A stretch of DNA of 64,000 nucleotides, taken from assembly GCF_006912135.1 (NCBI RefSeq), contig NZ_VIRS01000017.1:141211-205210 (forward strand), given 5' to 3'. The notes beneath the pieces were generated by a model. That model did not search any database. It was not told the origin of the DNA and saw nothing but the letters and a program-made list of their open reading frames with translations. This document shows, piece after piece, positions 9,205-17,693 of this stretch; within the stretch, counting starts at the first letter, position 1; each line of letters begins with the position of its first letter. The stretch is from Cryptosporangium phraense (lineage in GTDB: Bacteria; Actinomycetota; Actinomycetes; Mycobacteriales; Cryptosporangiaceae). Made by a program: the position numbers and the translations under genes.

Positions 9205-9220
9205 AGTGACCGGGGTCACT
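9205..9220. promoter_or_regulatory. Palindrome between the two-component system and dctA
   Basis: A perfect inverted repeat, AGTGACC-GG-GGTCACT, lies in the 128-base gap between the divergent kinase and symporter genes, 75 bases before the symporter ATG. It is a candidate response-regulator binding site. Only the symmetry is seen directly. Confidence 0.45.
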
Positions 9221-9294
9221 ACGGACGTCATTCTGAGCGCCACCCGCTGCTGCTGCCGTGCCGCCGCTGACATCGCGCAGAAAGAAGGCGTTCC

Positions 9295-10704
9295 ATGTCG
9301 ACCACCTCTGCCCCGCCGGGCAACGACGGTCCCCCGCCCGTGGACCCCGCCCCGGTGGACCCCGTCCCGCCCGCGCCCCGGCGCGACCGGACCCACCTGC
9401 TCTACCTCGCGGTCATCGCCGCGGTGGTGCTCGGAGCCGCCGTCGGCCTGATCAAGCCGGACTGGGGCGTCGCGCTCAAGCCGCTCGGCGACGGCTTCGT
9501 CAACCTGATCAAGATGATGATCGCGCCGGTCATCTTCTGCACGATCGTGCTCGGCATCGGCTCGATCCGCAGCGCCGCCAAGGTCGGCAAGGTCGGCGGG
9601 CTCACGCTCGTCTACTTCCTGATCATGTCGACGTTCGCGCTGGCCATCGGGCTGGTCGTCGGCAATCTGATCCACCCCGGCTCGGGGCTGGACCTCTCGG
9701 CCGCCAACCCGGACAGCGTCGCCAAGTACGTCCAGCAGGGCGAGGGCGACACGATCGAGTTCCTGCTCGGGATCATCCCGACGACGCTCGTGTCGTCGCT
9801 GACCGAGGGCGTCGTGCTGCAGGCGCTGCTGGTGGCGCTGCTCACCGGGTTCGCGATCCAGGCCATGGGCGAGACCGGGCAGAAGATCCTCACCGGCATC
9901 GGCTATTTCCAGAAGCTGGTCTTCCGGATCCTCAGCATGATCATGTGGGTCGCCCCGATCGGGGCGTTCGGCGCGATCGCCGCGGTCGTCGGCCAGACCG
10001 GCTGGAAGGCGCTGACCGCGCTGCTCCAGGTCATGCTGGGTTTCTACATCACGTGCATCATCTTCGTGTTCGCCATCCTCGGCCTGCTGCTCTGGTCGGT
10101 GGCGCGGATCAGCATCCTCGGGCTGTTCAGGTACCTGGCCCGGGAGTTCCTGCTGATCCTGTCGACGTCGTCCTCGGAGTCGGCGCTGCCCCGGCTGATC
10201 GCGAAGATGGAGCACTTCGGCGTCGAGCGGGGCACGGTCGGCATCGTGGTGCCGACCGGGTACTCGTTCAACCTGGACGGCACCGCGATCTACCTGACGA
10301 TGGCGTCGCTGTTCATCGCCGACGCGATGGGCGACCCGCTGTCGATCACCGAGCAGCTCGGGCTGCTGGCGTTCATGATGATCGCCTCGAAGGGCGCGGC
10401 CGGGGTCACCGGCGCCGGCCTGGCGACGCTCGCCGGTTCGCTGCAGGCCCACAAGCCGGCGCTGGTCGACGGCGTCGGGCTGATCGTCGGCATCGACCGG
10501 TTCATGTCCGAGGCCCGGGCGCTGACGAACTTCGCCGGCAACTCGGTCGCGACCGTGCTGATCGGGGTGTGGACCGGCGGCTTCGACCGGGAGCAGGCCC
10601 AGCGGGTGCTGTCCGGTGAGGCACCGTTCGACGAGGCCACGATGCTCGACGACGGCCACGGCGGGTCCGCCGGGAAACGGGAGCTGGCCACGGCGTCGTC
10701 GTAG
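9295..10704 (+). CDS. dctA: C4-dicarboxylate:cation symporter, DctA type
   Basis: 469 residues of the DAACS family, with an extra proline-rich cytoplasmic N-terminus of about 35 residues. Eight or more hydrophobic segments are visible. The signature regions are STSSSESALPRLI (re-entrant loop), PTGYSFNLDGTAIYLTMASLFIA, SKGAAGVTGAGLATLAGSL and GIDRFMSEARALTNFAGNSVAT, close to E. coli DctA in wording. It imports succinate, fumarate or malate with protons or sodium. It is divergent from a DcuS/DcuR-like pair that probably activates it. The ATG at 9295 has GAAGG upstream. Confidence 0.92.
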   Translation: MSTTSAPPGNDGPPPVDPAPVDPVPPAPRRDRTHLLYLAVIAAVVLGAAVGLIKPDWGVALKPLGDGFVNLIKMMIAPVIFCTIVLGIGSIRSAAKVGKVGGLTLVYFLIMSTFALAIGLVVGNLIHPGSGLDLSAANPDSVAKYVQQGEGDTIEFLLGIIPTTLVSSLTEGVVLQALLVALLTGFAIQAMGETGQKILTGIGYFQKLVFRILSMIMWVAPIGAFGAIAAVVGQTGWKALTALLQVMLGFYITCIIFVFAILGLLLWSVARISILGLFRYLAREFLLILSTSSSESALPRLIAKMEHFGVERGTVGIVVPTGYSFNLDGTAIYLTMASLFIADAMGDPLSITEQLGLLAFMMIASKGAAGVTGAGLATLAGSLQAHKPALVDGVGLIVGIDRFMSEARALTNFAGNSVATVLIGVWTGGFDREQAQRVLSGEAPFDEATMLDDGHGGSAGKRELATASS

Positions 10705-10707
10705 GAC

Positions 10708-10749
10708 TCGATTCGCCGGTGCCGCCCCGGTCAGCCGCCGGCGAATCGA
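10708..10749 (+). terminator. Hairpin after dctA
   Basis: The arms TCGATTCGCCGG (10708-10719) and CCGGCGAATCGA (10738-10749) form a perfect 12-base stem with an 18-base loop, starting four bases after the dctA stop codon. There is no T-tract. It is the first of three successive hairpins in this gap. Confidence 0.6.
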
Positions 10750-10751
10750 TC

Positions 10752-10809
10752 ACGGCCGAAGGTCGGCCGTCGGTGGCACCCGGACTCGTCGCCTCGGTCC
10801 GGGTGCCAC
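10752..10809. repeat. Two further intergenic hairpins
   Basis: ACGGCCGA (10752-10759) pairs with TCGGCCGT (10763-10770) across a 3-base loop. GTGGCACCCGGA (10773-10784) pairs with TCCGGGTGCCAC (10798-10809). Both stems are perfect. They follow the dctA terminator-like hairpin and precede the CoA-transferase start, so they may stop transcription or fold as a leader. Confidence 0.5.
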
Positions 10810-10826
10810 TGCACTACGGTGAGCTG

Positions 10827-11972
10827 GTGTTTTCCGCGCGGTGCAGGCCCGGTGGCAGCACGTGCGCGGTCGAGACGTGGTTCCGGTGGGGGCTGGGCGA
10901 CCTGACCGGGCCGGCCGAGGAGCCGGGCCTGGCGCCGGACGCGCCGGTGGCGGCCCGGGTCGAGGGGTTGGTGGCCTCGCTCCCGGCGGTGGATCCGGCG
11001 CACGTGCTGGCCGGGCGGGCCGGGCTGCAGGGCTGGGGACGGTCCGGCCGGATCTCGGCGAACGGCACCTGTCGGTTGCTGCGGGCGGCCGACGGGTGGG
11101 TGGCGGTGAACCTCTCCCGGCCCACCGACGTCGAGCTGGTCCCGGCGGTGCTCGAGGCCGAGATCGAGGGTGACCCGTGGGAGGCGCTCACGTCCGCCGC
11201 CGCGGCCCGGCCCGCGGCCGAGCTGGCCGCCCGGGCCCAACTCCTCGGGATCCCGGCCGCGGTCCCCGCAAGCTCCGTCGGGCTTCCCCCACTCACGATC
11301 CGGACGCTCCGCGAGCCGGCCGACGCGGCGGCGGGCTGGCGCGTCGTGCTGGATCTCTCGGCGATGTGGGCCGGCCCGTTGTGCGCGCATCTGCTCGGAC
11401 GGGCGGGCGCGCACGTCGTCAAGGTCGAGGACGTCCGCCGGCCGGACGGGGCCCGGTTCGGGCCGGCCGCGTTCTACGACGAACTGCACGCGGGACACGC
11501 GAGCGTCGTCCTCGACTTCGCGACCACGTCCGGACGGGACGCCCTGGCCGCGCTGGCCGAGGAGGCCGACGTCGTCGTCGAGAGCAGCCGCCCCCGGGCG
11601 CTGGCCCGGCTCGGCCTGCTCGCCGAGGAGTGGGTCGCCGCGCGTCCCGGCCGGACCTGGGTCTCGATCACCGGCTACGGCCGGGGCGACCCCGAGCAGC
11701 GGGTCGCGTTCGGCGACGACGCCGCGGTCGCCGGCGGGCTGCTGGCCACCGACGGGCACGGCGGTCCGGTGTTCTGCGGCGACGCGATCGCCGACCCGTT
11801 GACCGGCCTGTACGCGGCCTCCGCGGCGTTGGACTCCGCTCGCGGGGGCGGCGGCCACCTGCTCGACGTCGCGATGGCCGGGGTCGCCGCCTGGGCGGCC
11901 CGCCCGGGCGACGGACCGCGGTACGCGCACGTCCGCGACGAGTCCGGGGTGCTCCGCCATGCTGATCCGTGA
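10827..11972 (+). CDS. CaiB/BaiF family (class III) CoA-transferase
   Basis: 381 residues from the GTG at 10827. An upstream in-frame GTG at 10719 lies inside the dctA hairpin and is unlikely to be the start; GTGs at 10773 and 10803 are alternatives. The family core begins at VVLDLSAMWAGPLCAHLLGRAGAHVVKVED, followed by SVVLDFATTSGRDALAALAEEADVVVES and WVSITGYGRGDPEQR. The block preceding this core suggests a partly duplicated or permuted layout. The end overlaps the amidohydrolase by 14 bases, so the two are co-expressed. The CoA acceptor is unknown. Confidence 0.75.
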   Translation: MFSARCRPGGSTCAVETWFRWGLGDLTGPAEEPGLAPDAPVAARVEGLVASLPAVDPAHVLAGRAGLQGWGRSGRISANGTCRLLRAADGWVAVNLSRPTDVELVPAVLEAEIEGDPWEALTSAAAARPAAELAARAQLLGIPAAVPASSVGLPPLTIRTLREPADAAAGWRVVLDLSAMWAGPLCAHLLGRAGAHVVKVEDVRRPDGARFGPAAFYDELHAGHASVVLDFATTSGRDALAALAEEADVVVESSRPRALARLGLLAEEWVAARPGRTWVSITGYGRGDPEQRVAFGDDAAVAGGLLATDGHGGPVFCGDAIADPLTGLYAASAALDSARGGGGHLLDVAMAGVAAWAARPGDGPRYAHVRDESGVLRHADP

Positions 11973-13287
11973 CGCCGAGGTCGACGGCGTCCCCGGGCTC
12001 GACGTCCGGATCGAGGCGCGGCGGATCGTCGACGTCGGACGGAGGCTGACCCGGCGCGCCGGTGAAGAGGTGCACGCCGCCGACGGCGGGGCGTTGATCC
12101 CGGGGCTGCACGACCACCACGTGCACCTGCGCGCCTGGGCCGCGACCCGCTGGTCGGTGCCGCTCGGAGACGTGCACGGGCCGGAGGCGTTCGACCGGCG
12201 CCTACGGACGGCGGCCGGGTCGGCTCCGGACGGCATCTGGCTCCGGGGCGTGGGCTGGCACGAGCGTGCGCACGGCGAGCTGGACCGCGCCCGGCTCGAC
12301 GCGCTCACCGGCGGCCGCCCGGCCCGGGTCCAGCACCGCACCGGCGCGCTCTGGGTGCTGAACAGCGCCGCGCTCGCGCTGACCGGCGCCCCGGACGACG
12401 TGTCGGCCGCCACCGGCCGGCTGCACCGGCTCGACGACTGGCTCCGCGCCCGGGTCGCGGCGGTGGGGCCCGACCCGTTCCCGGCCGCGGTGCGCGCGCT
12501 CGGCGCCGAGGCCGCCGGGTACGGCGTCACCCGCTTCACCGACGCGACGCCCGGCCGCGACCGGGCCGAGACCGAGGCGCTGACCGGCCTCGGCCTTCCT
12601 CAGCTCCTGCGGCTGATGTCCCCGACCGGGGTCGGCCCCGGCCCGCAGAAGATCGTGCTCGACGACCCGACGCTGCCGCCGGTGGAGACGCTCGCCCGGA
12701 CGATCCGGGGGATCCACCGCTCCGGGTCGGCGGTCGCGGTCCACTGTGTCACCGCGGAGCAGCTGGTGACGCTGGTCGCCGCGGTCGAGGAGGCCGGCCG
12801 CGTCGCCGGTGACCGGGTCGAACACGCGGGGATCGTGCCGCCGGGGTACGCGGACCGGCTGGCCGCGCTCGGGCTGGCCGTCGTGACGAACCCGGGCTTC
12901 CTCGCCGACCGGGGCGACGCGTACCGCCGGGAGGTCCGGCCGCCGGAGCGGGACTGGCTCTACCCGGCCCGCTCGCTCCTCGACGCGGGCGTGACGCTCG
13001 CCGCCGCGACCGACGCTCCGTTCGGCCCGGCCGACCCGTGGATCGCGATCGCCGCCGCCGTGGATCGCCTCACCCCGGACGGTGAGGTCCTCGGCCCGCA
13101 CGAGCGGATCTCGCCGTCCGAGGCGCTCGCGCTCTTCCACCGCGACCCCGACGGCGGTCCCGGCCGTGCCGGGGGCGCGGTCCGGCGGGTCGCGGTCGGT
13201 CAGCCGGCCGACGTCTGCCTGCTGCACGTTCCGCTGGACGTCGCCCTACGCGCACCGTCGTCGGAGAACGTGCGGACGACGTTCTGA
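11959..13287 (+). CDS. Amidohydrolase family protein
   Basis: 442 residues with the metal-dependent amidohydrolase layout. The HxH pair is His54/His56 in GLHDHHVHLRAW after the typical strand GALIPGL. Later metal ligands are AVHCVT and DRVEHAGI, and the catalytic aspartate is in AAATDAPFG. The whole resembles YtcJ-like amidohydrolase_3 enzymes, which are long and hydrolyse N-acyl or imide substrates. It overlaps the CoA-transferase by 14 bases. No substrate can be deduced. Confidence 0.82.
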   Translation: MLIRDAEVDGVPGLDVRIEARRIVDVGRRLTRRAGEEVHAADGGALIPGLHDHHVHLRAWAATRWSVPLGDVHGPEAFDRRLRTAAGSAPDGIWLRGVGWHERAHGELDRARLDALTGGRPARVQHRTGALWVLNSAALALTGAPDDVSAATGRLHRLDDWLRARVAAVGPDPFPAAVRALGAEAAGYGVTRFTDATPGRDRAETEALTGLGLPQLLRLMSPTGVGPGPQKIVLDDPTLPPVETLARTIRGIHRSGSAVAVHCVTAEQLVTLVAAVEEAGRVAGDRVEHAGIVPPGYADRLAALGLAVVTNPGFLADRGDAYRREVRPPERDWLYPARSLLDAGVTLAAATDAPFGPADPWIAIAAAVDRLTPDGEVLGPHERISPSEALALFHRDPDGGPGRAGGAVRRVAVGQPADVCLLHVPLDVALRAPSSENVRTTF

Positions 13288-13288
13288 G

Positions 13289-13355
13289 GGCGGCACCTCC
13301 GTCGCGTCACGGGCAGACCCGCGCGACACGCCATTCGGAATCAACCATGAAGCGC
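13289..13355. repeat. Interspersed repeat, copy A
   Basis: About 67 bases in the convergent gap between the amidohydrolase and oxidoreductase genes align closely with 44339-44407, sharing GCGGCACC(C)TCCGTCGC, GTCACGGG, ACGCC and GGAATCAAYCAT with few gaps. The other copy adjoins an IS982-like relic, so this may be a solo end of the same kind of element. Confidence 0.6.
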
Positions 13356-13370
13356 GAGAGCGCCAGTGGC

Positions 13371-14303
13371 TTACGGCGTGACGATCAGGCGTTTGCCGCG
13401 GAGGTCGGTGCGTTGCCAGGCGGACTCGATGTCGGACAGCGGCACCACCTCGCGTTCGAAGACCAGTTCGCCGGAGCGCGTCCAGGCCAGGATCTGCTCG
13501 TAGACCTCGCCCATCCCGGCGCCGGACAGCCCCTTCGCGGCCCCGTAGACCTCGACGCCGGACGTCCGCAGGCTGTCGGCCCGCAGCGTGACCGCGTTCC
13601 CGGCCGATTCCCCGATCTGGACCACCCGCGTCGGCTTCGCGAACGCGAACGACTCGGGCGTCAGTGCGCGGAACAGCACCTCGGCCGGCCGCCCCCACAG
13701 GTAGTCGAGCACCACGTCGTACGGCCCGGCCTCGACGAACGCCCGACGCAGGTCCTCGTCGGACACCGCCGTGTTGATCACCGCATCCGCCCCCGACGAG
13801 GCCAGAGCCTCGTCGTCGCGGCCGGTCGCCACGACCCGGCCCGCCCCCAGTAACCGCGCGATCTGCAGCGCCACCCGCCCGGCCACGCCGGTCGCACCCT
13901 GAACGAGCACGGTCTCGCCCGGCTGGAAACCGGCCGCGGTCCGCATCGCCATCCCGGTGAACGCCGTGGCCAGCGCCGGAGCGAGCGTGGCCTCGACGCC
14001 CTCGGGGATCGGCGCGTACGCGTCCACCGCGACCTTCTCGGCCAGCGCCCCGTACGGCGCCCGCACGTTGCCGAACCCCACGAGCGTGCCGTCGGGCAGC
14101 GTCCCGACCCCGTCGAAGCACGGGATCAGCGGGTACACCGGGTCGGTGCTCGTGTAGTGCTCGCCGGCCGCGACCGCCCGGTCGACGTTCTCCACCGCCA
14201 CCGCCCGCACGTCGATGAGCACCTGGCCGTCGGCCGGCACCGGGTCGGGAAAGTCCTCGTAGACCGGCACGCCACCGCGCCGATGGATCACCGCTGCCTT
14301 CAC
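13371..14303 (-). CDS. Zinc-independent alcohol dehydrogenase/quinone oxidoreductase family
   Basis: 310 residues. The start is the GTG at 14303, because AGAGAGG lies eight bases upstream; the GTG at 14312 would touch that site directly. GroES-like N-terminal features are followed by VLVQGATGVAGRVALQIARLLGAGRVVATGR, the Rossmann motif near residues 140-165. No zinc ligands are seen. It is divergent from a TetR-type gene with two matching operators between, so it is probably repressed by that regulator. The substrate is unknown, probably an enone or quinone. Confidence 0.87.
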   Translation of the reverse strand: MKAAVIHRRGGVPVYEDFPDPVPADGQVLIDVRAVAVENVDRAVAAGEHYTSTDPVYPLIPCFDGVGTLPDGTLVGFGNVRAPYGALAEKVAVDAYAPIPEGVEATLAPALATAFTGMAMRTAAGFQPGETVLVQGATGVAGRVALQIARLLGAGRVVATGRDDEALASSGADAVINTAVSDEDLRRAFVEAGPYDVVLDYLWGRPAEVLFRALTPESFAFAKPTRVVQIGESAGNAVTLRADSLRTSGVEVYGAAKGLSGAGMGEVYEQILAWTRSGELVFEREVVPLSDIESAWQRTDLRGKRLIVTP

Positions 14304-14313
14304 CGGGAACACC

Positions 14314-14358
14314 TCTCTCTAACACTGTTAGAGAGACCGTACTCTAACGGTGGTAGAG
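14314..14358. promoter_or_regulatory. Twin TetR operator
   Basis: A long palindrome, TCTCTCTAACA-C-TGTTAGAGAGA (14314-14336), and a second copy of its core, CTCTAAC-GGT-GGTAGAG (14342-14358), lie between the divergent oxidoreductase and TetR genes with centres 25 bases apart. The shared core CTCTAACNNNGKTAGAG is the likely recognition site of the adjacent TetR protein. Confidence 0.78.
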
Positions 14359-14366
14359 GAGGGAAG

Positions 14367-14954
14367 ATGGCGGTCACCCGGGATCGGCTCGTCGCCGAGG
14401 CGCTCGCACTGCTCGACGAGGGCGGGCTCGCCGCGGTGACGTTCCGCAAGCTCGCGCAGCGACTCGGCGTCCAGGCGCCGACGCTCTACTGGCACGTCAA
14501 GAACAAGGCCGCGCTGGTCACGGCTCTGGCCGAAGCGATTCTGGCCCCGGTCGAGCTGCCACCGCGCACGGACGAGGAGCGGTGGCAGGACTGGTTGTCC
14601 GCCCTCGCGCAGCGGCTGCGCCGCGCGCTCCTCGCGCACCCCGACGGCGCGCAGGTCGTCTCCCAGGCCCAGCTCTCGCTGCGGATGGCCGAGATCTCCG
14701 AGACCGCCATGCGGACGCTCGCCGAGAGCGGCCTCTCGCTGCGGAACGCCCGGCTGACCGTGCTGGCGGTCGAGCGGTTCACGATCGGGCACGTGCTGGA
14801 GGAACAGGCCGGCCCGCCGGACGTCGAGGGCTTCGATCTGGACGCGTACGCTGCCCGCTACCCGACCGTGGTGCGGGCGGTCGCCGACTACTTCGAGCCC
14901 GGCCGCACGGTGGACGACCTGTTCACCGATACGTTGGGTGTGATCCTCAGCTGA
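14367..14954 (+). CDS. TetR family regulator, TetR_C type
   Basis: 195 residues. The N-terminal HTH reads [54 protein letters not shown], the variant seen in TetR-class repressors with a TetR_C ligand domain. The C-terminal helical part (65-195) includes [20 protein letters not shown]. The ATG at 14367 has GAGGAGGG upstream. Two operator copies overlap its own and the divergent promoter, implying autoregulation. The end overlaps the convergent racemase gene by 8 bases. Confidence 0.92.
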   Translation: MAVTRDRLVAEALALLDEGGLAAVTFRKLAQRLGVQAPTLYWHVKNKAALVTALAEAILAPVELPPRTDEERWQDWLSALAQRLRRALLAHPDGAQVVSQAQLSLRMAEISETAMRTLAESGLSLRNARLTVLAVERFTIGHVLEEQAGPPDVEGFDLDAYAARYPTVVRAVADYFEPGRTVDDLFTDTLGVILS

Positions 14955-16032
14955 GCCAGTCGGCCAGCACTTCCTCGTTGTGGGCGCCGGCGCCGGGCGG
15001 GGGCGTCGGCGTGCCCGGCGGCGTCCGGGAGAAGCGCGGGGCGGGGGCGGCCTGGGGCACGCCGTTGAGGTCGGCCACCGTGTTCCGCGCGGCCACGTGC
15101 GGATGCGACGACGCCTCGGCGAACGACAGCACCGGCGTCACGCACGCGTCGGTGCCCTCGAAAACCGCGGCCCACTCGTCCCGGGTGCGCGACCCGAACC
15201 GCTCGGTGAAGCGCTTGCGTATCGCCGGCCAGTTGGCCCGGTCGTCGCGCGAGGGCAGGTCGTCGATCTCCAGCCCGGCCAGCAGCGCGGTCCAGAACTG
15301 CGGCTCCAGCGCTCCGACCGACACGAACCGCCCGTCCGCGCACTCGTAGGTGTCGTACCAGGGCGCCCCGCCGTCGAGCAGGTTCGCGCCCCGCTCGTCC
15401 GTCCAAACTCCGGCGCCGCGGAACGACCAGAACATCTGGGACAGCAGCGTGGCCCCGTCGACCATCGCGGCGTCCACCACCTGGCCCTGACCCGACCGCT
15501 CCCGCTCCCAGAGCGCCGACAAGATCCCGACGAGCAGCAGCATCGAGCCGCCGCCGAAGTCACCGACGAAGTTCAGCGGGGGCACCGGACGCTCGCCGGC
15601 CCGGCCGATCGCGTGCAGCGCGCCGGTCAGCGAGATGTAGTTGATGTCGTGCCCGGCCCGCGACGCCCACGGCCCGTCCTGGCCCCATCCGGTCATCCGG
15701 GCGTAGACCAGCCGGGGGTTGATCGCCGCGCAGTCGTCGGGACCGATGCCCAGCCGCTCGGTGACGCCCGGCCGGTACCCCTCGAGCAGCACGTCGGCCA
15801 CCGCGATCAGCGATCTCACCCGCTCCAGGTCGTCGGCATCCTTGAGGTTGAGCGCGATCGACCGACGTCCACGAAGGAGCTGGTCGGAGGAGCCGACGGT
15901 CGGGTCGAAGCCCGGGACCGGGCGGTCGACGCGGACGACGTCCGCGCCGAGGTCGGCCAGGATCATCGCCGCGTGCGGACCGGGGCCGATCCCGGCGAGC
16001 TCGAGCACGCGCAGCCCGGAGAGGGGACCCAT
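14947..16032 (-). CDS. Alpha-methylacyl-CoA racemase-type CoA-transferase family III enzyme
   Basis: 361 residues from the ATG at 16032. The opening [33 protein letters not shown] and the catalytic pair of the AMACR branch, His in RAGHDINY and Asp in VGDFGGGSM, are both present. This distinguishes it from CoA-transferases. It would epimerise 2-methyl-branched acyl-CoA so that beta-oxidation can proceed. Its ATG overlaps the stop of the upstream crotonase (TGATG), so the two form a coupled pair. An R-acyl-CoA from sterol or branched lipid side chains is a plausible substrate by family. Confidence 0.87.
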   Translation of the reverse strand: MGPLSGLRVLELAGIGPGPHAAMILADLGADVVRVDRPVPGFDPTVGSSDQLLRGRRSIALNLKDADDLERVRSLIAVADVLLEGYRPGVTERLGIGPDDCAAINPRLVYARMTGWGQDGPWASRAGHDINYISLTGALHAIGRAGERPVPPLNFVGDFGGGSMLLLVGILSALWERERSGQGQVVDAAMVDGATLLSQMFWSFRGAGVWTDERGANLLDGGAPWYDTYECADGRFVSVGALEPQFWTALLAGLEIDDLPSRDDRANWPAIRKRFTERFGSRTRDEWAAVFEGTDACVTPVLSFAEASSHPHVAARNTVADLNGVPQAAPAPRFSRTPPGTPTPPPGAGAHNEEVLADWLS

Positions 16033-16796
16033 CACCGGCCCTTCCACACTGGCGCGCGCTTCTCGGCGAACGCCCGCGAGCCCTCCTGGGCGTCCTCCGA
16101 TCCCAGCACCGGAGCCACCAACGGCCCCTGCTTCGACCACAGCTCGGCGTCCGTCCAGTCCTGCGACTGCACGATGATCTGCTTGGTCGCGGCCACCGCG
16201 AGCGGCCCGTTCGCGGCGATCCGGGCGCCCAGGGCCTTGGCCGCCTCGAGTGCGCCGCCGGGCGTCGTCAGCTGGTTGACGAGGCCGAGCCGGTAGGCGT
16301 CGGACGCGGGCAGCGGGTCACCGGTGAGGGCGAGTTCCATCGCGACGGCGGGCGGGATCCGGCGGGGGAGGCGGACGAGGCCACCGGCCGCGGCGACCAG
16401 CCCACGCTTGACCTCGGGGATGCCGAACTTGGCGTCCTCGGCCGCGACGATCAGGTCGCAGGACAGCGCGATCTCGCAGCCGCCGGCCAGCGCCCAGCCC
16501 TCGACGGCGGCGATGATCGGCTTGCGCGGCGGGGTCATCGTGATGCCGCCGAACCCGCGCTTCTCGTCGTTCGGGTTCTCGCCCGCGACGAACGCCTTGA
16601 GGTCCATGCCCGCGCAGAACGTGCCGCCCGCGCCGGTGATGATGCCGATCGTCAGGTCGTCCCGCTCGTCCAGCTCGTCGAGGGCCGCGGAGACCCCGGC
16701 GGAGACCGCACCGTTGACCGCGTTCCGGGCCTGCGGCCGGTTGATCGTGATGACCGCAACGCCGTCGGCGTGCTCGACCAGTACCTCGTCGCTCAC
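16032..16796 (-). CDS. Enoyl-CoA hydratase/isomerase (crotonase) family protein
   Basis: 254 residues, normal family length. The start is the GTG at 16796 ([31 protein letters not shown]). Oxyanion-hole segments are RPQARNAV and [10 protein letters not shown], the second strand is [32 protein letters not shown], and the catalytic-region glycines are in [18 protein letters not shown]. It resembles the EchA-type hydratases of actinobacteria, acting in fatty-acid or sterol beta-oxidation. It is upstream of and coupled to the racemase. The exact substrate is unknown. Confidence 0.9.
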   Translation of the reverse strand: MSDEVLVEHADGVAVITINRPQARNAVNGAVSAGVSAALDELDERDDLTIGIITGAGGTFCAGMDLKAFVAGENPNDEKRGFGGITMTPPRKPIIAAVEGWALAGGCEIALSCDLIVAAEDAKFGIPEVKRGLVAAAGGLVRLPRRIPPAVAMELALTGDPLPASDAYRLGLVNQLTTPGGALEAAKALGARIAANGPLAVAATKQIIVQSQDWTDAELWSKQGPLVAPVLGSEDAQEGSRAFAEKRAPVWKGR

Positions 16797-16901
16797 TGCA
16801 CCCCAGCCCTTCGCCGTCGGAACCTCTCCTACCGACGAACCTAGCGGAGATCCGTGGTTCCGGTCACAGCTGACCGGAAGTCTGTCCGATACGGTTTCGG
16901 C

Positions 16902-17693
16902 GTGGAGCAGACCACGACCGACGCGTCGACGATCGTCGACCTCTTCACGCTCGAGCCGGTCGCGCCCGACCACTTCCGGGCGACGACGGTGATCGACGAC
17001 CCCCACCCGATGTTCGGCGGTCAGCCGGTCGCGCAGGCGCTGCGCGCCGCCGGGCTGACCGTCCCCGAGGGCCGCCTGCCGCACTCGCTGCACGGCTACT
17101 TCCTGCGGGCCGGGGACGCCGGTCAGCCGACCGACTTCCGGGTGGACCGCGACCGCGACGGCGGCTCGTACTCGGCCCGCCGGGTGACCGCGCTCCAGCG
17201 CGACGAGGTCATCTTCACGATGTCGTGCTCGTTCACGACGACGGCCGACGGTCCGGACGTGGACGACGTCCCGGCGCCGGACGTGCCCGGCCCGGAGAAC
17301 CCGGTCCCGATGGGGCGGATCGTCTCGATGGAGACCGCGCTGCCGCCGTACCCGTATCCGGGCAGCGCGTGGCCGACCCGGTACTGGGTCCGCTGCACGG
17401 CCGACCTCCCCGACGACCCGCTGCTGCACGCGTGCGTGCTGGCCTACGTCTCGGACGTCTCCAACGGCACCGCGGCCTACCACGACGAGACCGCCAGGTC
17501 GGGCTCGAGCCTCGACCATGCGCTCTGGTTCCACCGGCCGGTCCGGATGGACGAGTGGGTGCTGATGGACCTGGTGCCGCACACGATCGCGCACGGGCGC
17601 GGGTTCTACAGCGGCACGATGCGGTCGGCGGACGGGGCGCTGGTGGCCTCGATCGCCCAGGAGTCCCTGTTCAGAAGCCGCCGAAAAACCTGA
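16902..17693 (+). CDS. Acyl-CoA thioesterase II (TesB-like)
   Basis: 263 residues with a double hot-dog fold. The start is taken as GTG 16902 (VEQTTTDASTIVDLFTLEPVAPDHF). A TACGGT box ends seven bases before it, so the mRNA may be leaderless. Key TesB residues are present: Asp in SSLDHALWFHRPV and Gln in ASIAQESLFR. The N-terminal FGGQPVAQALRAAG motif is typical. It hydrolyses medium or long acyl-CoA to free acid and CoA. It is divergent from the crotonase/racemase pair, suggesting a shared lipid-catabolism role. Its end overlaps the convergent hydrolase by 23 bases. Confidence 0.9.
   Translation: MEQTTTDASTIVDLFTLEPVAPDHFRATTVIDDPHPMFGGQPVAQALRAAGLTVPEGRLPHSLHGYFLRAGDAGQPTDFRVDRDRDGGSYSARRVTALQRDEVIFTMSCSFTTTADGPDVDDVPAPDVPGPENPVPMGRIVSMETALPPYPYPGSAWPTRYWVRCTADLPDDPLLHACVLAYVSDVSNGTAAYHDETARSGSSLDHALWFHRPVRMDEWVLMDLVPHTIAHGRGFYSGTMRSADGALVASIAQESLFRSRRKT

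Noticed and set aside
9106..10659. Long open frame (517 codons) antisense to dctA
   Set aside because: It mirrors the GC-rich third positions of dctA, is rich in Arg/Asp/Gln/His without domain features, and opposes a clear transporter gene.
10731..12539. Open frame of 602 codons antisense to the CoA-transferase and amidohydrolase genes
   Set aside because: It spans two genuine overlapping genes and shows Arg/Pro/Gly-rich low-information sequence.
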